This document shows positions 24,505 through 35,995 of a stretch of DNA of 64,000 nt, piece by piece. Source of the stretch: Alisma plantago-aquatica (lineage: Eukaryota > Streptophyta > Magnoliopsida > Alismatales > Alismataceae). Under the pieces are notes generated by a model. It saw only the letters and a program-made list of their open reading frames with translations. It had not been told where the DNA came from and did no database searches. The position numbers and the translations under genes are program-made. The stretch is taken from contig OY856414.1 in the NCBI GenBank assembly GCA_963693085.1, positions 264,591,501 through 264,655,500 on the forward strand. Reading direction: 5' to 3'. Within the stretch, counting starts at the first letter, position 1. Each line of letters opens with the position of its first letter.

Positions 24505-25715
24505 TATAGTAGTTGGGCACGCGCCTGTGCAGCGGTTAGAAGTAGAAACTACCAAATGTGCAGTTTTGGGAGGTGACGGTGCTTACGCTATAGTGTTTCG
24601 TTCATGTCTTCCACGATGGCGTATTGGATAAGGGCGGGGCATAGTTCCGTTTGGTTCGATTGACAGCTAGAATTAAAAATCAAGCCGTACATATTGCTTT
24701 GCGAAATTTTTAAACCAAATTAAACCGTTAGCTAGTCTATAATAAAATCAAACCATCGAATATTTGTGGTATCATACCAAACAATTCATCTTCCTAAAAT
24801 CAAACCAAATCTACGGTTTGGTCCGGTACAATTGTTTTCCATTATTTGATTTGGTTTTATGTCAATCCCTAGTATTGCATGATAACGAGCATGTTTAGTT
24901 TTTCTAAATATTTTTTTCATATTTGATTGCATTTTAGGCTTCATTATGTAATTGTGTGCTTGGTTTGCAGGATTAGTAAAATGGTTAAATTCAGGGATTT
25001 CCATATATAACAGAGATATCATATTTCAAACATTAAAATTGGATTCGAACTAACCAGTAGACAGCAAAAAAAATCTAAAAATTGTAATCATTTTTATACA
25101 ATTTCCATAACTATAGTAGTTGGGCACGCACCTGCGCAGCGGTTAGAAGTAGAAACTACCCGATGTCCAGTTTTGGTTGATGACGGTCGTTACACTATAG
25201 TGTTTCGTTCATGGTCTTCCACGATGGCATATTGCATAAGGGCGGGGCACAATTCCGTTTGGTTCGACTTACAACTAGAATTATAAATCAAACTATACAT
25301 ATTGCTTTGCGAAATTTTTAAACCAAATTAAATTCTTAGCTAGTCTAGAATAAAATCGAACCATCGAATATATGTGGTATCATACCAAACAATTCATCTT
25401 CCTAAAACCAAACCGAATCTACGGTTTGGTTCGATTCAATTGGTTTCCATTATTTGATTTGGTTTTATACCAATCCCTAGTATTGCATAATAACGAGCAT
25501 GTTTGGAATTTCTAAATATTTTTTCATATTTGATTGCATTTTAGACTTCATTGTGTAATTGTGTGTTTAGTTTGCAGAATTAGTAAAATGTGTTAAATTC
25601 GGGGATTTTAATATTTGACGGAGTTCTTATATTTTAAACATTAAAATTGAACTCAACCAGTAGACATTAAAAAAATCTAAAAGTTATAATCATTTCTTTT
25701 ACAATTTCCATAACA
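24505..25715 (+). repeat. Direct tandem duplication, two copies of about 607 bp
   Basis: Copy 1 starts tatagtagttgggcacg at 24505 and copy 2 starts with the same bases at 25112. Copy 2 ends with the tttccataac seen at the end of copy 1. The copies differ by scattered substitutions and small indels. Within each copy a segment with repeated aaaccaaat and cggtttggt motifs is self-complementary. No coding frame spans either copy. Confidence 0.9.
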
Positions 25716-26509
25716 AATTTGTAACGTTTCAAAACATATTATCCAACATGTCAATTTTGTGGAGTAATACATCTTCAATGGGGCACATATTACCCATGTG
25801 GGACCAACTCAATGCGTCTCCAAAAAAGCCACGTTGGCCCCACATGGCTCAATACGTCCCTGATGAGGACACATTATTCTTAAATTAGTTTTTATTTCAG
25901 ATATCATGTCAATTTTGCATATTGAACTTATTAATTGTTTCAAAAATTGAAAAAAATACATATTATTATTATAATTAAAAATATAGTCTAATAAAAAATA
26001 AAATATAAAAGTTCAGTAATAAATAGTATTTACAAAGTATAAAGAACAGTGTATGAAGTATAAACATTGTAAGAAAACTAAAGTATAGTATACATGTTTA
26101 ATTCATACATAAAATATAAATAAAAAATAAAATAGAAAAATATTGGAAAAAATATATGATTCATGAAATATACATATAAAATAACATATAAAAATAAAAT
26201 AATAATCAATAACTGATTTTTTTTATATTATAATGGCTGCTTCTCCCTAAAACAATATAGAAAACAATTGATATTATCTTTTTCATATAAAGTACATATT
26301 AAAAAACAACAATATACATATATGGAACAATTATACACATATAAAAATACTTGAAAAAAAATTATATATCATCCCCCTTAAGAAATTCTAGCATGTATAA
26401 AATTTGGGATTAAACGTACACCTTATTAAGACAGAATTGCATTTTATTTATAAATCATTAAAGTTTGATGGTACAAATAGTAAGTATTTAATTATTCTCT
26501 CTGTAAAAT
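25716..26509. other. AT-rich intergenic stretch
   Basis: Very AT-rich except for a GC-richer patch at 25770-25870. No coding region recognised. Confidence 0.6.
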
Positions 26510-27260
26510 GTTTCAGAGTCCTTGATGCAGAAGGATTGATCAAGGCTCATTTTCTGGTCCCTGCTCGCCATTGATCTGTTGGGTACTCCCTATTTGAGGG
26601 ACTAACCCCCGAAGGTGTTTGTTGGAATGCCTTCAGGCGTTCAATGCTCTGGATAATGCTATTTGGGTTCTCCTTTTGGATGAATGCAAGGTTCAGTAGT
26701 CTTGTTGCAGTACATCTTTGTGGGTGGTCAGTAATTGTAGTGCTTCAGTTAGGTTTTCTGATCCCCTACAGAAATTCAAGGTGTGATCCCTTGCTAGCCT
26801 CTTCCTTGATCAGGGTGATGACCATTCTGCATCTGGATACTGAAGTGTTTATGAGTGCTATAACTGTCAGAATTCTCCTGGAAGGAGACAAGGTGTGCCA
26901 GTTCTTGTCTTCTTTTATTATCCTTTTAGGTGCTTCCAACTAGGACTACTTTGAGCCAGAGCTAGTAGCCATCTTTCTGGGTTACTTCTATTAGTTAGGT
27001 GGAGATTCATACTTATATCTTTGTGGGTGCGGTTATTATAATGTTTGTATGGCTCTTCGTTTTAGCTTGTAGGTTAGTCTAGATAGGTGGAGACTTCTCT
27101 TGTTTATTGTTTTCCTGATAGTCTAGAGTTTTTCCTTTTGTTCTCGATCCTCTATCATCTCCCTGCGTGGAGATTTAGGGATCATGTTTTCCCTAAGGGG
27201 CACTTATGTACCCAAAGTTTTGGTTTATTAGTAACACATTTTTTTTGCCGACAAAAAAAA
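26510..27260 (+). mobile_element. 5'-truncated LINE, 3' end and poly(A)
   Basis: A GC-richer, T-rich block that ends cccaaagttttggttta, then gccgac and a run of A at 27253-27260. The same ending (cccaaagttttggtttt ... gccgacc and A-run) closes the element at 28167-29813. This marks both as members of one LINE-type family inserted by target-primed reverse transcription. A 99-residue open frame at 26644-26943 resembles no family I know and is probably not coding. The 5' boundary is approximate and no target duplication was found. Confidence 0.6.
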
Positions 27261-28105
27261 CATTACTTAGGCATGGTCTATTGGCCAATGGCGTACTCAT
27301 ATAAAATCATAGTGTATAAAATTCACATATAATATACCCAAAACCAAAATAAAACATTTAAATTGAATCAATACATAGAAAATGTGAAAATAGAGACAAT
27401 ATTGAAAACAATTAATATACTACACAAAAAATATTTATATATAGAAAAATAGTAGTATATAATTGAAAGTTTAAATATTATTATGTCCATTCCTCTCAAT
27501 GAAATAAAAATAATTATTATTATATGTTACATTTAAACTACATTTAAAAAGGAAAATAATATACATACAAAAATGAGAATAATATACATATAAAAAATCA
27601 AAATGTAATAAATTATCTCTATAACTTCAAATAATTTCATTAAAATATTACACACGTGTGTATATATATTGGATTCAATTAGATATAACCATTTCTATGT
27701 ATTTCTATATGTATATTATTGTGATTTTTATATGTAAAATAAAATACGATATTATTTTTTTATTTTATCTGGAAGGATTAGCCACAATGATATATAATAT
27801 ATAAATTTAATTATTTTTACATAATATATTCTCATTATTTTTGTTATTGTTACATAAAATGTATTCTTGTTATTATTACATAATATTCCATATGTATAAT
27901 TTTTATATTTAATTATATATTTTTAATATTATTTTTGTTATATATTTATTTATTTGTATTTTATATTGTTCATATATTGATGGAACCTAATAATATTTTT
28001 ATATATTGGTATATTATTTACAAATTTACACATTAATATTTACATTTAAATATACTATGTATCAATGAACTATTATACATTATTCTCATTATTCAGTATT
28101 TAGGC

Positions 28106-28150
<45 letters not shown>
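27261..28150. other. AT-rich intergenic stretch ending in a (TA)n tract
   Basis: Almost entirely A and T, with a TA microsatellite at about 28110-28149. No gene is seen. Confidence 0.7.
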
Positions 28151-28156
<6 letters not shown>

Positions 28157-28166
28157 TATTATATTT

Positions 28167-29813
28167 AGTTTTAGCGGAGTCTCTCTCTCTAGCGGAGGCT
28201 CTCGCCTCTCTTTAGGGTTTCCCAGTGGCTACCGCTGGGGGGAGCGAGCGCCTCCTCGGTGCTTTCCTCCCCCTGGCCATCGGCAAAGGTTCGACCTCAG
28301 GGGACAAAAGGCGTCAGCGCTCACTGGAGAAAGGGTCTCATCCGTGCAACTCAGCCCATTTCCATCAGGGACCCCGCTCGACTTCCAGGATCGAAGAGTG
28401 ACGAGCAGCGACGTGCGGAGTCATGGTCGTTGAGGGTTGGGATTCGATGCTGGTCGACTCCACTCCGTTCAAGCGAGACGGATGGAGAAGAGTCTTCTCT
28501 ACAGATCTGGCTCTTGCAAGTCACTGCTCCCTTTGATGCTGATTTTCCTCGTGCATATGTTCTTCTCTGATCCGTGATCAACCTGGTATCCATGGAGCTG
28601 GTGGCTCGGAAGCGACTGGGTCTACTCCAGACGACGGGGGCGATGGGTGAACTTCCTGCTGGGCGGCGGGGTTTGCGTCTTGTTCGTCTGCCAGAAGGTT
28701 TCTCCCCCAATCGCCAACGTCCACGAAGGGTCTTCGACTCAGGGATTCTAGATGCCCTTTCCGGCGTCAGGCTCGTCTAGTCGAGACTTCTCTGCATCCG
28801 CGGTTTGGGTCTAGCTCAAGCCTTTCGGCACTTGTGTGCAGGTACACATGCTATGTGTTTGAGGAAATGAGGAGGTGGCTGTTTCAGACGGGTTCTCGTT
28901 GTCCACCTGGCCAGTTGACGCGCGGTTACCTGCTGCTCTTGGTGTCTTGGCTGATGTCCATCCGGCATCAGTTTTGTCTGCTTCGTGTGTGTAGGGTGAT
29001 TTGGGGTAGATCGAGCTTCTCCTTCCCCCTTTGACATTCAGGCGGATGGCCCAGAGCTCTCTATTGCAGCTGTTGTGCGTCGGCGGCGTGCCTTCTGCTG
29101 GGTTCGTGCCCCTTGACATAGAGATGATGGTGTTCGATCCTTCGGGTTCTTGTTTGATTGCATCTGTGCAAACAGGTGTATTCCAATCTCTCAGGATTTG
29201 GTGTTGCAGCTAATCCAAGAGTAAAGGATGAAGGTGTTGTTCGATCTATGTCTCCTCTTCTTACAAATTGTGGGTGTTCTAAATGCTAGTGAAGAGAGGT
29301 TTCAGTGGTCTCCAGCCTCCGATTCCCCCAGTCTTGGATTGATGCTCAGTGTTGGGTTCTGTTAATCTGTTGGTTGAGTTTCATGCTTCAGTTTGCTGTC
29401 GTTTTGGACTTTTTCTAAGTCGTGGATCTTGTTTGAAACCTAGGTTTTGTGTGTAGAATCTTGAGCTCAGGAGACCTCTTCCTGTTGGGGTGTGGCCTGC
29501 CTGTTTGGCTGTGTGCTCATACTTTGTGGGTAGTCTTTGTGCTATTGAGCGCTTGGCCTTGCATCAGTCTGTGTTCCTTCAGCTAGAGTTGTTCAGGGTT
29601 CGTGTCTTTTATATGCTTAGTCTTAGGTCTTTAGCTTTTCTTGTTCCTTGATCACCAGCATGTTGGTTTCAAAGTTTTTACTTCTTGTTTGGGAATGGAG
29701 CAGCTCCTGCGTGAGCTTGCTTTCCATTTGCTGGCTTAGTTTTAGGAGTTCTTTGTACAGTGCCCAAAGTTTTGGTTTTCAATATAGCAACAGGATTTTA
29801 GCCGACCAAAAAA
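28167..29813 (+). mobile_element. LINE-family insertion with no ORFs (1.65 kb), perfect target duplication
   Basis: Flanked by a 16-bp target duplication, aataaatattatattt, at 28151-28166 and 29814-29829. It begins agttttagcggagtctc and contains GC-rich, promoter-like 5' sequence with tttagggtttcc. It ends cccaaagttttggttttc, then gccgacc and poly(A). The ends are therefore real and it inserted by target-primed reverse transcription. Despite its length I find no ORF1 (DUF4283 or zinc knuckle), endonuclease or reverse transcriptase motif in any frame. The short frames on both strands are unrelated to one another. It could be an internally deleted LINE joining 5' and 3' untranslated parts, or a LINE-mobilised non-autonomous family. 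Confidence 0.8.
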
Positions 29814-29829
29814 AATAAATATTATATTT

Positions 29830-32458
29830 TTAAAAGCTTAATAGATTCAATAACAATTAGTAGTATGGTATCATAATAAAAATGTTTAACAACAAAGCAT
29901 TCCCAATGGAGATGCATTGGCCCTGTGGATTTAATGTGTCTGACGTGACATATTGGCCCCTAATATGAATTTTGAAAAATATTTTTTATAAACATGATAA
30001 ATTATTTATAAAAATATCAAAAACACTATGTTGATTTTTTTGCCTAAAAAGTTAATGTGAAATTTATCGGATCCGTAAATTGAAACATAAGAATATAAAT
30101 TTACTACAGTTCGTGAATCTAATATACTTTTCATATTTCATGAGCTAAATACATGATTTGTAAAAACCCTCTAAGAAATGATGTATAATATATGATTGAC
30201 TATGCCTAAGTCAAAAAGACAAACCACATTAAAGTATGAGACTCCAAGGAAAGTTGACATGGTGGACTATTAGCCTTTGGTCTAAGTTCAACATCACAAT
30301 TCATGGTAAGTTCAATATGTATACTACTTGTTTTTGAGAAACGTGGCGCCGTCAGAATTATGTATGTGGGTCAAAATATTCACGATGAAAAGCACTATTT
30401 TGTGTTTGTAGTGTATGAGATACTCAATATATTATTCATTGAACAACATGCCACCTTCACATGTGGTTGAAAAATATTATGGATTGTTCAATGAAGATAA
30501 TTTTCAATAATGTGTAGTATTTGGGTAAGTGATTGCTTTCACCGCTAATCATTGTTTATTCGTCACAAATCTAATACAATAATGTCAAAATATAATCTTT
30601 TGATGAATAAAATTTGAACATTGTATTTAGAATGTATAGACAGTCATTTGTGCATTCATGTCTTACATCAGAGTACATCAAAGGCTATACATGAAGATTA
30701 CTAATTTAAAACATGAATTTATATCTATCCTTTGAGCAATAGAGGACATCTTCTGCACCCTTTTATGTCTTTCTTCAATCACTTATCTTTGTACATCCCA
30801 AAGGGATGAATCCATCCAAGCGTAGATCAAAGAGGAAAAGAGGTAGACAATGTTGGAGCTAAATTTTTACTATGGAGGTATTTGTAAACATAATGTTGAA
30901 ATATATGAGTCAAGTGTAATTTTAAATTAACTTAAGGACTACTTGATGGGCGTAGGCTAACAAAATTAGGATTTATAAGTATCAACATTTTTAGTGATTC
31001 ATGTTCCAAGATAGAAATTACGTAAGATTGTACAACACTCAAAATTATCCAAGAGATATCAAATATACGATATTGTTCCAAATGTTTTTCATAACAATAG
31101 ATCAATTTTGAATAATAAAATGTAAAACATTCATATTAATTACTTTAAGGGATAAATGATGTTTGTTCAATCATCTATGATGGGGTGACACTACATTCTA
31201 ATTAAATATTTTAACTAATAATGGGAGAAAAAATAGTTCTTTACCCATTGCATAGGATAGTGGGGCGAACCCAACCTCAAGTGAGCCAAAACTCTAAGGG
31301 TCCAAAGCCCAAAAGGGAATCAAACTCTATTTAGATAAATTCTAGTGCTATTTTCATATTCAATAATCCAATATTTATTAAGTAGTGTTGGTGACTTTCA
31401 GGTGGAAAGAAATAACTATAAATCATTTTAGATTCAACATATTATAAGATCTCATGCAGCAATTATCTGTAAAAGAAATAGCACAATATTGGAAGGACGG
31501 AGTACTGAAATTGTTCAAGACTCATCAGTTGTACAATCAAAAAATGACTCATAAGGAATATTCTACAAAGTAGTACAATGTGATTATCAATTGGCATAGA
31601 ACCAATTATTCTTCAATATTCTCTATTTATGGTAATCTTTCCCATATAGAATTATTACTATTTAATTCTCCCACTATTTTTCTTTTTAAGCTAATGTTGT
31701 CATATATATAATCAAGGTTACATATGTGTGCCATTATCTTATCACATAAATAATCATTACATATTAACTTTACCATAATATGTTGTTGATAATTCTATCA
31801 TGTTCTTACTCCATGTTTTCTAATCTTATTAAGTAAACAAATGATTGATTATGTGTCTATTGTTGTCCATTAGGTAGTTATTGTATGTATAGAATAGTTC
31901 CATGGTAGGTACAACATTTGGCATGTACAATTATCCATGGTCACATATTTTACGGCTTAGTTAAGGACTAACACATAAGTGGATTAGACCTCTTATAAAG
32001 TTACATATTGACATTTCAAGTTATTTCTTTGTCTTGATTCACAATTGGGGCTCTTGATCTAAATTGCCTCTCAATTGACCAACCTTATAGCTTCATATTC
32101 TCTCCCTAGACATTATATTTAAGTTTTACAAGGATATCTCTATCCCCAAGCAAGTATACATACACATATGTTATCCAAATCCAATCTTCTAGTTAAATAA
32201 ATATATGATTACTTTTACATACACTCATTAGCATTTAGGTCTCAAATGTGTATTTAAATACAATCATGTATCTAGTACTAGTAAGATGAGAGCAATGGGG
32301 TACGTTTGCACATATTTCAAGATAGAAAGTCAACTAAATTTAATTAAAATATCCATTTATTATTATGTATCATTATGATTTATATTCTTCATTTTAGCCC
32401 ATTCTTTGTTCCAAAACATGTTTAATTGGTGTGGAATTATTTCTACCAAGTATGTATG
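29830..32458. other. AT-rich intergenic stretch, nothing recognised
   Basis: A GC-richer patch at 29890-29960 (gcattcccaatggagatg) is the only feature that stands out. No long frame, tRNA or structured repeat is seen. Confidence 0.6.
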
Positions 32459-32669
32459 ATTCATCAAGGAGACTTCCTCTCCCTAACCCCTCATTGACCT
32501 GTGGAGGCCCGATACAGGAGGAGTAAGGTAAACCAAGTGTGCAGCCCATTAGTTCTAACGCAAATCATGTCAGGCATAAATCTCAATTATTCATCCCCGT
32601 GAGGAGTCAAACCTGAGACCTCTTCATGCATTCACGATCCGATCACCAGTGAGCTACACCCTTGTGGGT
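32459..32669 (-). mobile_element. tRNA-derived SINE 1
   Basis: Minus-strand reading: box A-like tagctcactgg (32646-32656 on plus), 32 bp spacer, box B-like ggtttgactcc (32603-32613), one base from the ggttcgantcc consensus. A body of about 140 bp follows. gtatgtat occurs on both sides (about 32449-32457 and from 32673), a possible target duplication in a simple-sequence context. The promoter boxes are seen directly; the element class is inferred. Confidence 0.65.
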
Positions 32670-32696
32670 GTGTGTATGTATGTATATATGTATTTA

Positions 32697-32875
32697 GGTA
32701 TGGGATTAAGAGAGAAAGATTCCCCCCCTCTCCCATGCCCGTGGCGGAGGCCGAACACCCGAAAGGGTGGTAAATCAAGGCAGAAACTGAGATTCAAACC
32801 CAGGTCCCTTCATGAGGAGACATCGTGCTTTACTACTTGAGTCACTCCTTGTCGGTTGTATGTATGTATGTATGT
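32697..32875 (-). mobile_element. tRNA-derived SINE 2
   Basis: Minus-strand reading: box A-like tgactcaagtagt (32832-32844 on plus) and box B-like gggtttgaatc (32791-32801). It is flanked by atgtattta at 32688-32696 and 32876-32884, a probable 9-bp target duplication. A (GTAT)n run sits at its head (about 32858-32880). The box sequences differ from those of SINE 1, so the two belong to different families or subfamilies. Confidence 0.65.
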
Positions 32876-32884
32876 ATGTATTTA

Positions 32885-34959
32885 ATATAGATATATGTAC
32901 ACATAAATGTGTTTCTATGTGTGGGAGGAGTGATTGAATTCTTCTAAAGGATAAAATTAGTATGTTGAGTATTCTTTATAAAAAAATACTAAAATTACTA
33001 ATTAGATTGATTAGTTAATTAATTAAATAGTTTTTCTAATTACTAGTATGATTTTATAGTGTGTATACTAGTAGTATTGTACTTTAGAAAATGAATAAAT
33101 TCATATTATATAAAAGCTATTATAGTATTATACAATAGGCTCATTTATATATTAGCATTAATAGTATGTATTAACATATTCTACAACCACTACATCTATC
33201 TCTCTCACTGGTATTGTGCATGCTTCGGCAATTTCTTGCCAACCACTTGATTAGCAATGACGTACCTACTCCCAATATCATTCTCTAAATACTCATATCC
33301 ATTATAGATTTTTAATCACACTATTACCTAATTTGATTTTATATGGTTAGAAGTATAATATTTTAAAGTAATAGATGCTTGTTTATATAATACACTAGTT
33401 TCTATTTACTTGGTGTGCACAATTGTAGTGAATTAGTGAATATTTTAAATAATATGTTCCTAAAATCATATGTAATGAATTATTGCTTTATTATCTTGTA
33501 AGGTTATCAACATACATCTCATTAAAAAAATAATGTAACTAAAATTAAAGAAGAGTAACTAACCTTAACAGTTTCCTACCAACCCCTAATAGACTCAATC
33601 CATGTTGAGCTTTTGTGGAAGAAGCTTGTTCTAACCACATCATCATCCTTGTTATAGTGTCCTTGGATGTGACCTCAATGACTAGTAGGTTCATGGAGTA
33701 CTCATGATCCTCACATATAGTTTCTTTAACCACCAGAAGAACTAAACTACACCTTCAGTAGGAATATTGGATAAAAAATTCTAGAGGGGAAAACTTCCAT
33801 CCCATGACAAGGCCTAGAGGTTTAGGATGAGACAAAGGCATCATACTGGATTCAAGTAGATGAGGTTGATTAGAGTCTGCAAGATTTTGAGCTTTAGATC
33901 TTTGGTCATTGGAAAAGAAGGTGACAACATGAGGAATCATCCTCATCGGGTCTCAAAGCAAGTCCTATTAGGTTTAGAACATAGGGAGTACAATGGGAGG
34001 AAATGTGATTTTCAAGGATGAATGTGTACAGGGGAAGATAGGATGGGGTAACCAAGCTCATGTATTTGTAGGTCTATGATGGTCATCTTTTGTTGGGTTG
34101 ATATGGTTTTATAAGAAGAGGGGAAGTGTTGTTACAACTTCTATGAGGTGTTGAAAGGTCATAAGGATGGACTAGGGACCCAACTAGAGGCCATGGTTGA
34201 CCGCAAGGTGGTGAGTGACTTAAGTTCTTTGTCATGAGTTATCTTCAAGATTCATGAACTGTTATGGAGGTGAATATATAGGGTTTGGGAGAGTGTTGAG
34301 TCTGGTTGTTGGGGTCTTGTTCCCAAACCAAACACGACAAGCATACCTTCAAGGTCTGGTGATAAATGAGGGGGGAGAGGAGCAACCTCACATTCCTCTT
34401 GTAACTATTGATCACCAATAGTTAAAAGAGGGAGGAATGATATCTCTTTTTTATTAGACCAAATGAGACATTAAAATCCTTATTACTTAATTGTTACAAA
34501 TGTGTATAACTCCTACCAAATAATACCAATTGATTTTAAACCTTAACTATGTGTCTATTTCTATTATGATTAATTTTAAAAAAAGTTTTGGATCTTTGAG
34601 ATGAGGCTAAACTGTAAATGACTATTCTATCTCCATTAGTAATTCTATATCGAACACACACACATATATATGTATATATATCATTTGATAGTAAATGATT
34701 TCAAATGGAGTCTAGAAACACACAAGTTGATTATTTCCTATTGAGTTGGATCAGAATAGTAAGAACTTATCTGTGTGCACAATATAAGAGAAAAATCAAA
34801 AGGAATTTAAATATAACTAAAAAATTGCAATTTGGGTTTTCAAATAATGAGAATGATGAGTTGTAGATAAAAATAAGTTTGTTACCCAAAGCTTTATAAG
34901 TTACCATTCCTCACTTATCAAAAAGTATTCAATCCTTGAGATTATCATAATTATGATTT
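32885..34959. other. Intergenic stretch, nothing identified
   Basis: Frames on the minus strand at 33545-33946 are short and match nothing I recognise. A perfect 9-bp inverted repeat with a 5-base loop lies at 34402-34424 (taactattg ... caatagtta). The more GC-balanced part (33900-34400) might be an old mobile-element fragment, but I cannot assign it. Confidence 0.5.
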
Positions 34960-35004
34960 AACTTTTACTACCCTCTACCGACCAAAAAAACTTTTACTAC
35001 CCTC
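34960..35004 (+). mobile_element. Extreme 5'-truncated LINE insertion (about 13 bp) with 16-bp target duplication
   Basis: aacttttactaccctc occurs at 34960-34975 and 34989-35004. Between them lies only taccgaccaaaaa. The accgaccaaaaa part matches the 3' terminus of the LINE family at 29800-29813 (gccgaccaaaaaaa). This is what remains when target-primed reverse transcription aborts almost at once. Confidence 0.7.
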
Positions 35005-35337
35005 CACCCTTTATAAATACTTTTGTAAACCAACAACCTAAAGGGTGTAAGGGTATGTCAACTAATATCCAATATTCTTCACCACCTCATAAGCATCACC
35101 ATGCAACAAAGTATATATTGAAAGGACTTTTGTATGCATTCATGTGGCTCTTCTCTAGGTTTTTTTTTCTTTTTCTTCTAGTTACTGTACCTCTTTATTG
35201 TGACTTACATCGGATAATCATCGATAAATTTCCAAAATTTTGTTTCTACATATGGTGTTATAAGATAGTGTAACATCCCAGGATTTGAGGCCTCAGATAT
35301 CATGATCTGAAAAGGAATGATTGGACTACCCATATCA

Positions 35338-35447
35338 CCAAGGTACACCTCCTTTTCCGGGAGCCCATCTCTAAAGAACTCCATAGTTAAGTGTGCTCAA
35401 CTTGGAGTAGTACTAGGATGGGTGACCAGTTGGGAAGTTGATCCTGG
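35338..35447 (+). ncRNA. 5S rRNA-like segment in Cassandra LTR 1
   Basis: Matches plant 5S rRNA through gggagcccatct, aagaactccatagttaag, then gagtagtactaggatggg and tgaccagttgggaagtt. The internal pol III elements (box A agttaagtgtgct, intermediate element gagtagtac, box C gggtgacc) are recognisable. The first third is diverged. It is a retrotransposon promoter-like part, not a functional ribosomal gene. Confidence 0.88.
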
Positions 35448-35562
35448 TTTGCACGTCAGTGTGGACAAAGTGCGCAGTTAAGGCTAGTGGTGGTTTGTGG
35501 GGCCAATCGTCATTCCTAAAACCCTGCTAGAGCCTTGGGCAGTGGGCCCGGTTGTTTACAAA

Positions 35563-35575
35563 TGGTATCAAAGCC
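35563..35575 (+). promoter_or_regulatory. Cassandra primer-binding site
   Basis: tggtatcaaagcc, two bases after LTR 1. One base differs from the common initiator tRNA-Met complement. Confidence 0.85.
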
Positions 35576-35800
35576 ATAACCCCTCCAGTAGGTGGGGCCC
35601 ACATAGGCATGTGGCATGCCAGTCTTGATCCGTGCGGTCCGGGCAAGTTGGAAAGGGCTATCCATAGAGACAAGATGGAGCCACCCTTGCGCTGGTAGCC
35701 GTGGACGGGAGCTGGGTGTCCATGGGCCATTGTGGGTCTGCACTGAAATGGGGTCAGATTATGAGGCCATATAGTTGAGCCTTGACGAGGACGTCAAGAG

Positions 35801-35816
35801 TCTAAGTGGGGGAGAT
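35801..35816 (+). promoter_or_regulatory. Cassandra polypurine tract
   Basis: aagtgggggaga just before LTR 2. Confidence 0.8.
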
Positions 35817-35885
35817 TGTAACATCCCATGATTTGAGGCCTCAGATATCATGATCTTAAAAGGAATGATTGGACTACCCATATCA

Positions 35886-35995
35886 CCAAGGTGCACCTAC
35901 TTTTCCGGGAGCCCATCTCTAAAGAACTCCATAGTTAAGTGTGCTCAACTTGGAGTAGTACTAGGATGGGTGACCAGTCGGGAAGTTGATCCTGG
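35886..35995 (+). ncRNA. 5S rRNA-like segment in Cassandra LTR 2
   Basis: Second copy, differing from LTR 1 at only a few positions (for example accagtcggg against accagttggg). The pol III internal boxes are kept. Confidence 0.88.

Noticed and set aside
28259..29213. Several 60-120 residue frames on both strands in a GC-rich patch
   Set aside because: They overlap each other on opposite strands, match no family and lie inside a LINE-type insertion with defined ends.
25768..29912. Possible terminal repeats catcttcaatggggcac and gcatctccattgggaatg around a 4-kb AT-rich block
   Set aside because: The similarity is short and no target duplication was found at either end.
35338..35995. Genuine 5S rRNA gene pair
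   Set aside because: The 5S-like stretches are inside the LTRs of a TRIM with primer-binding and polypurine sites, and the first third is diverged.
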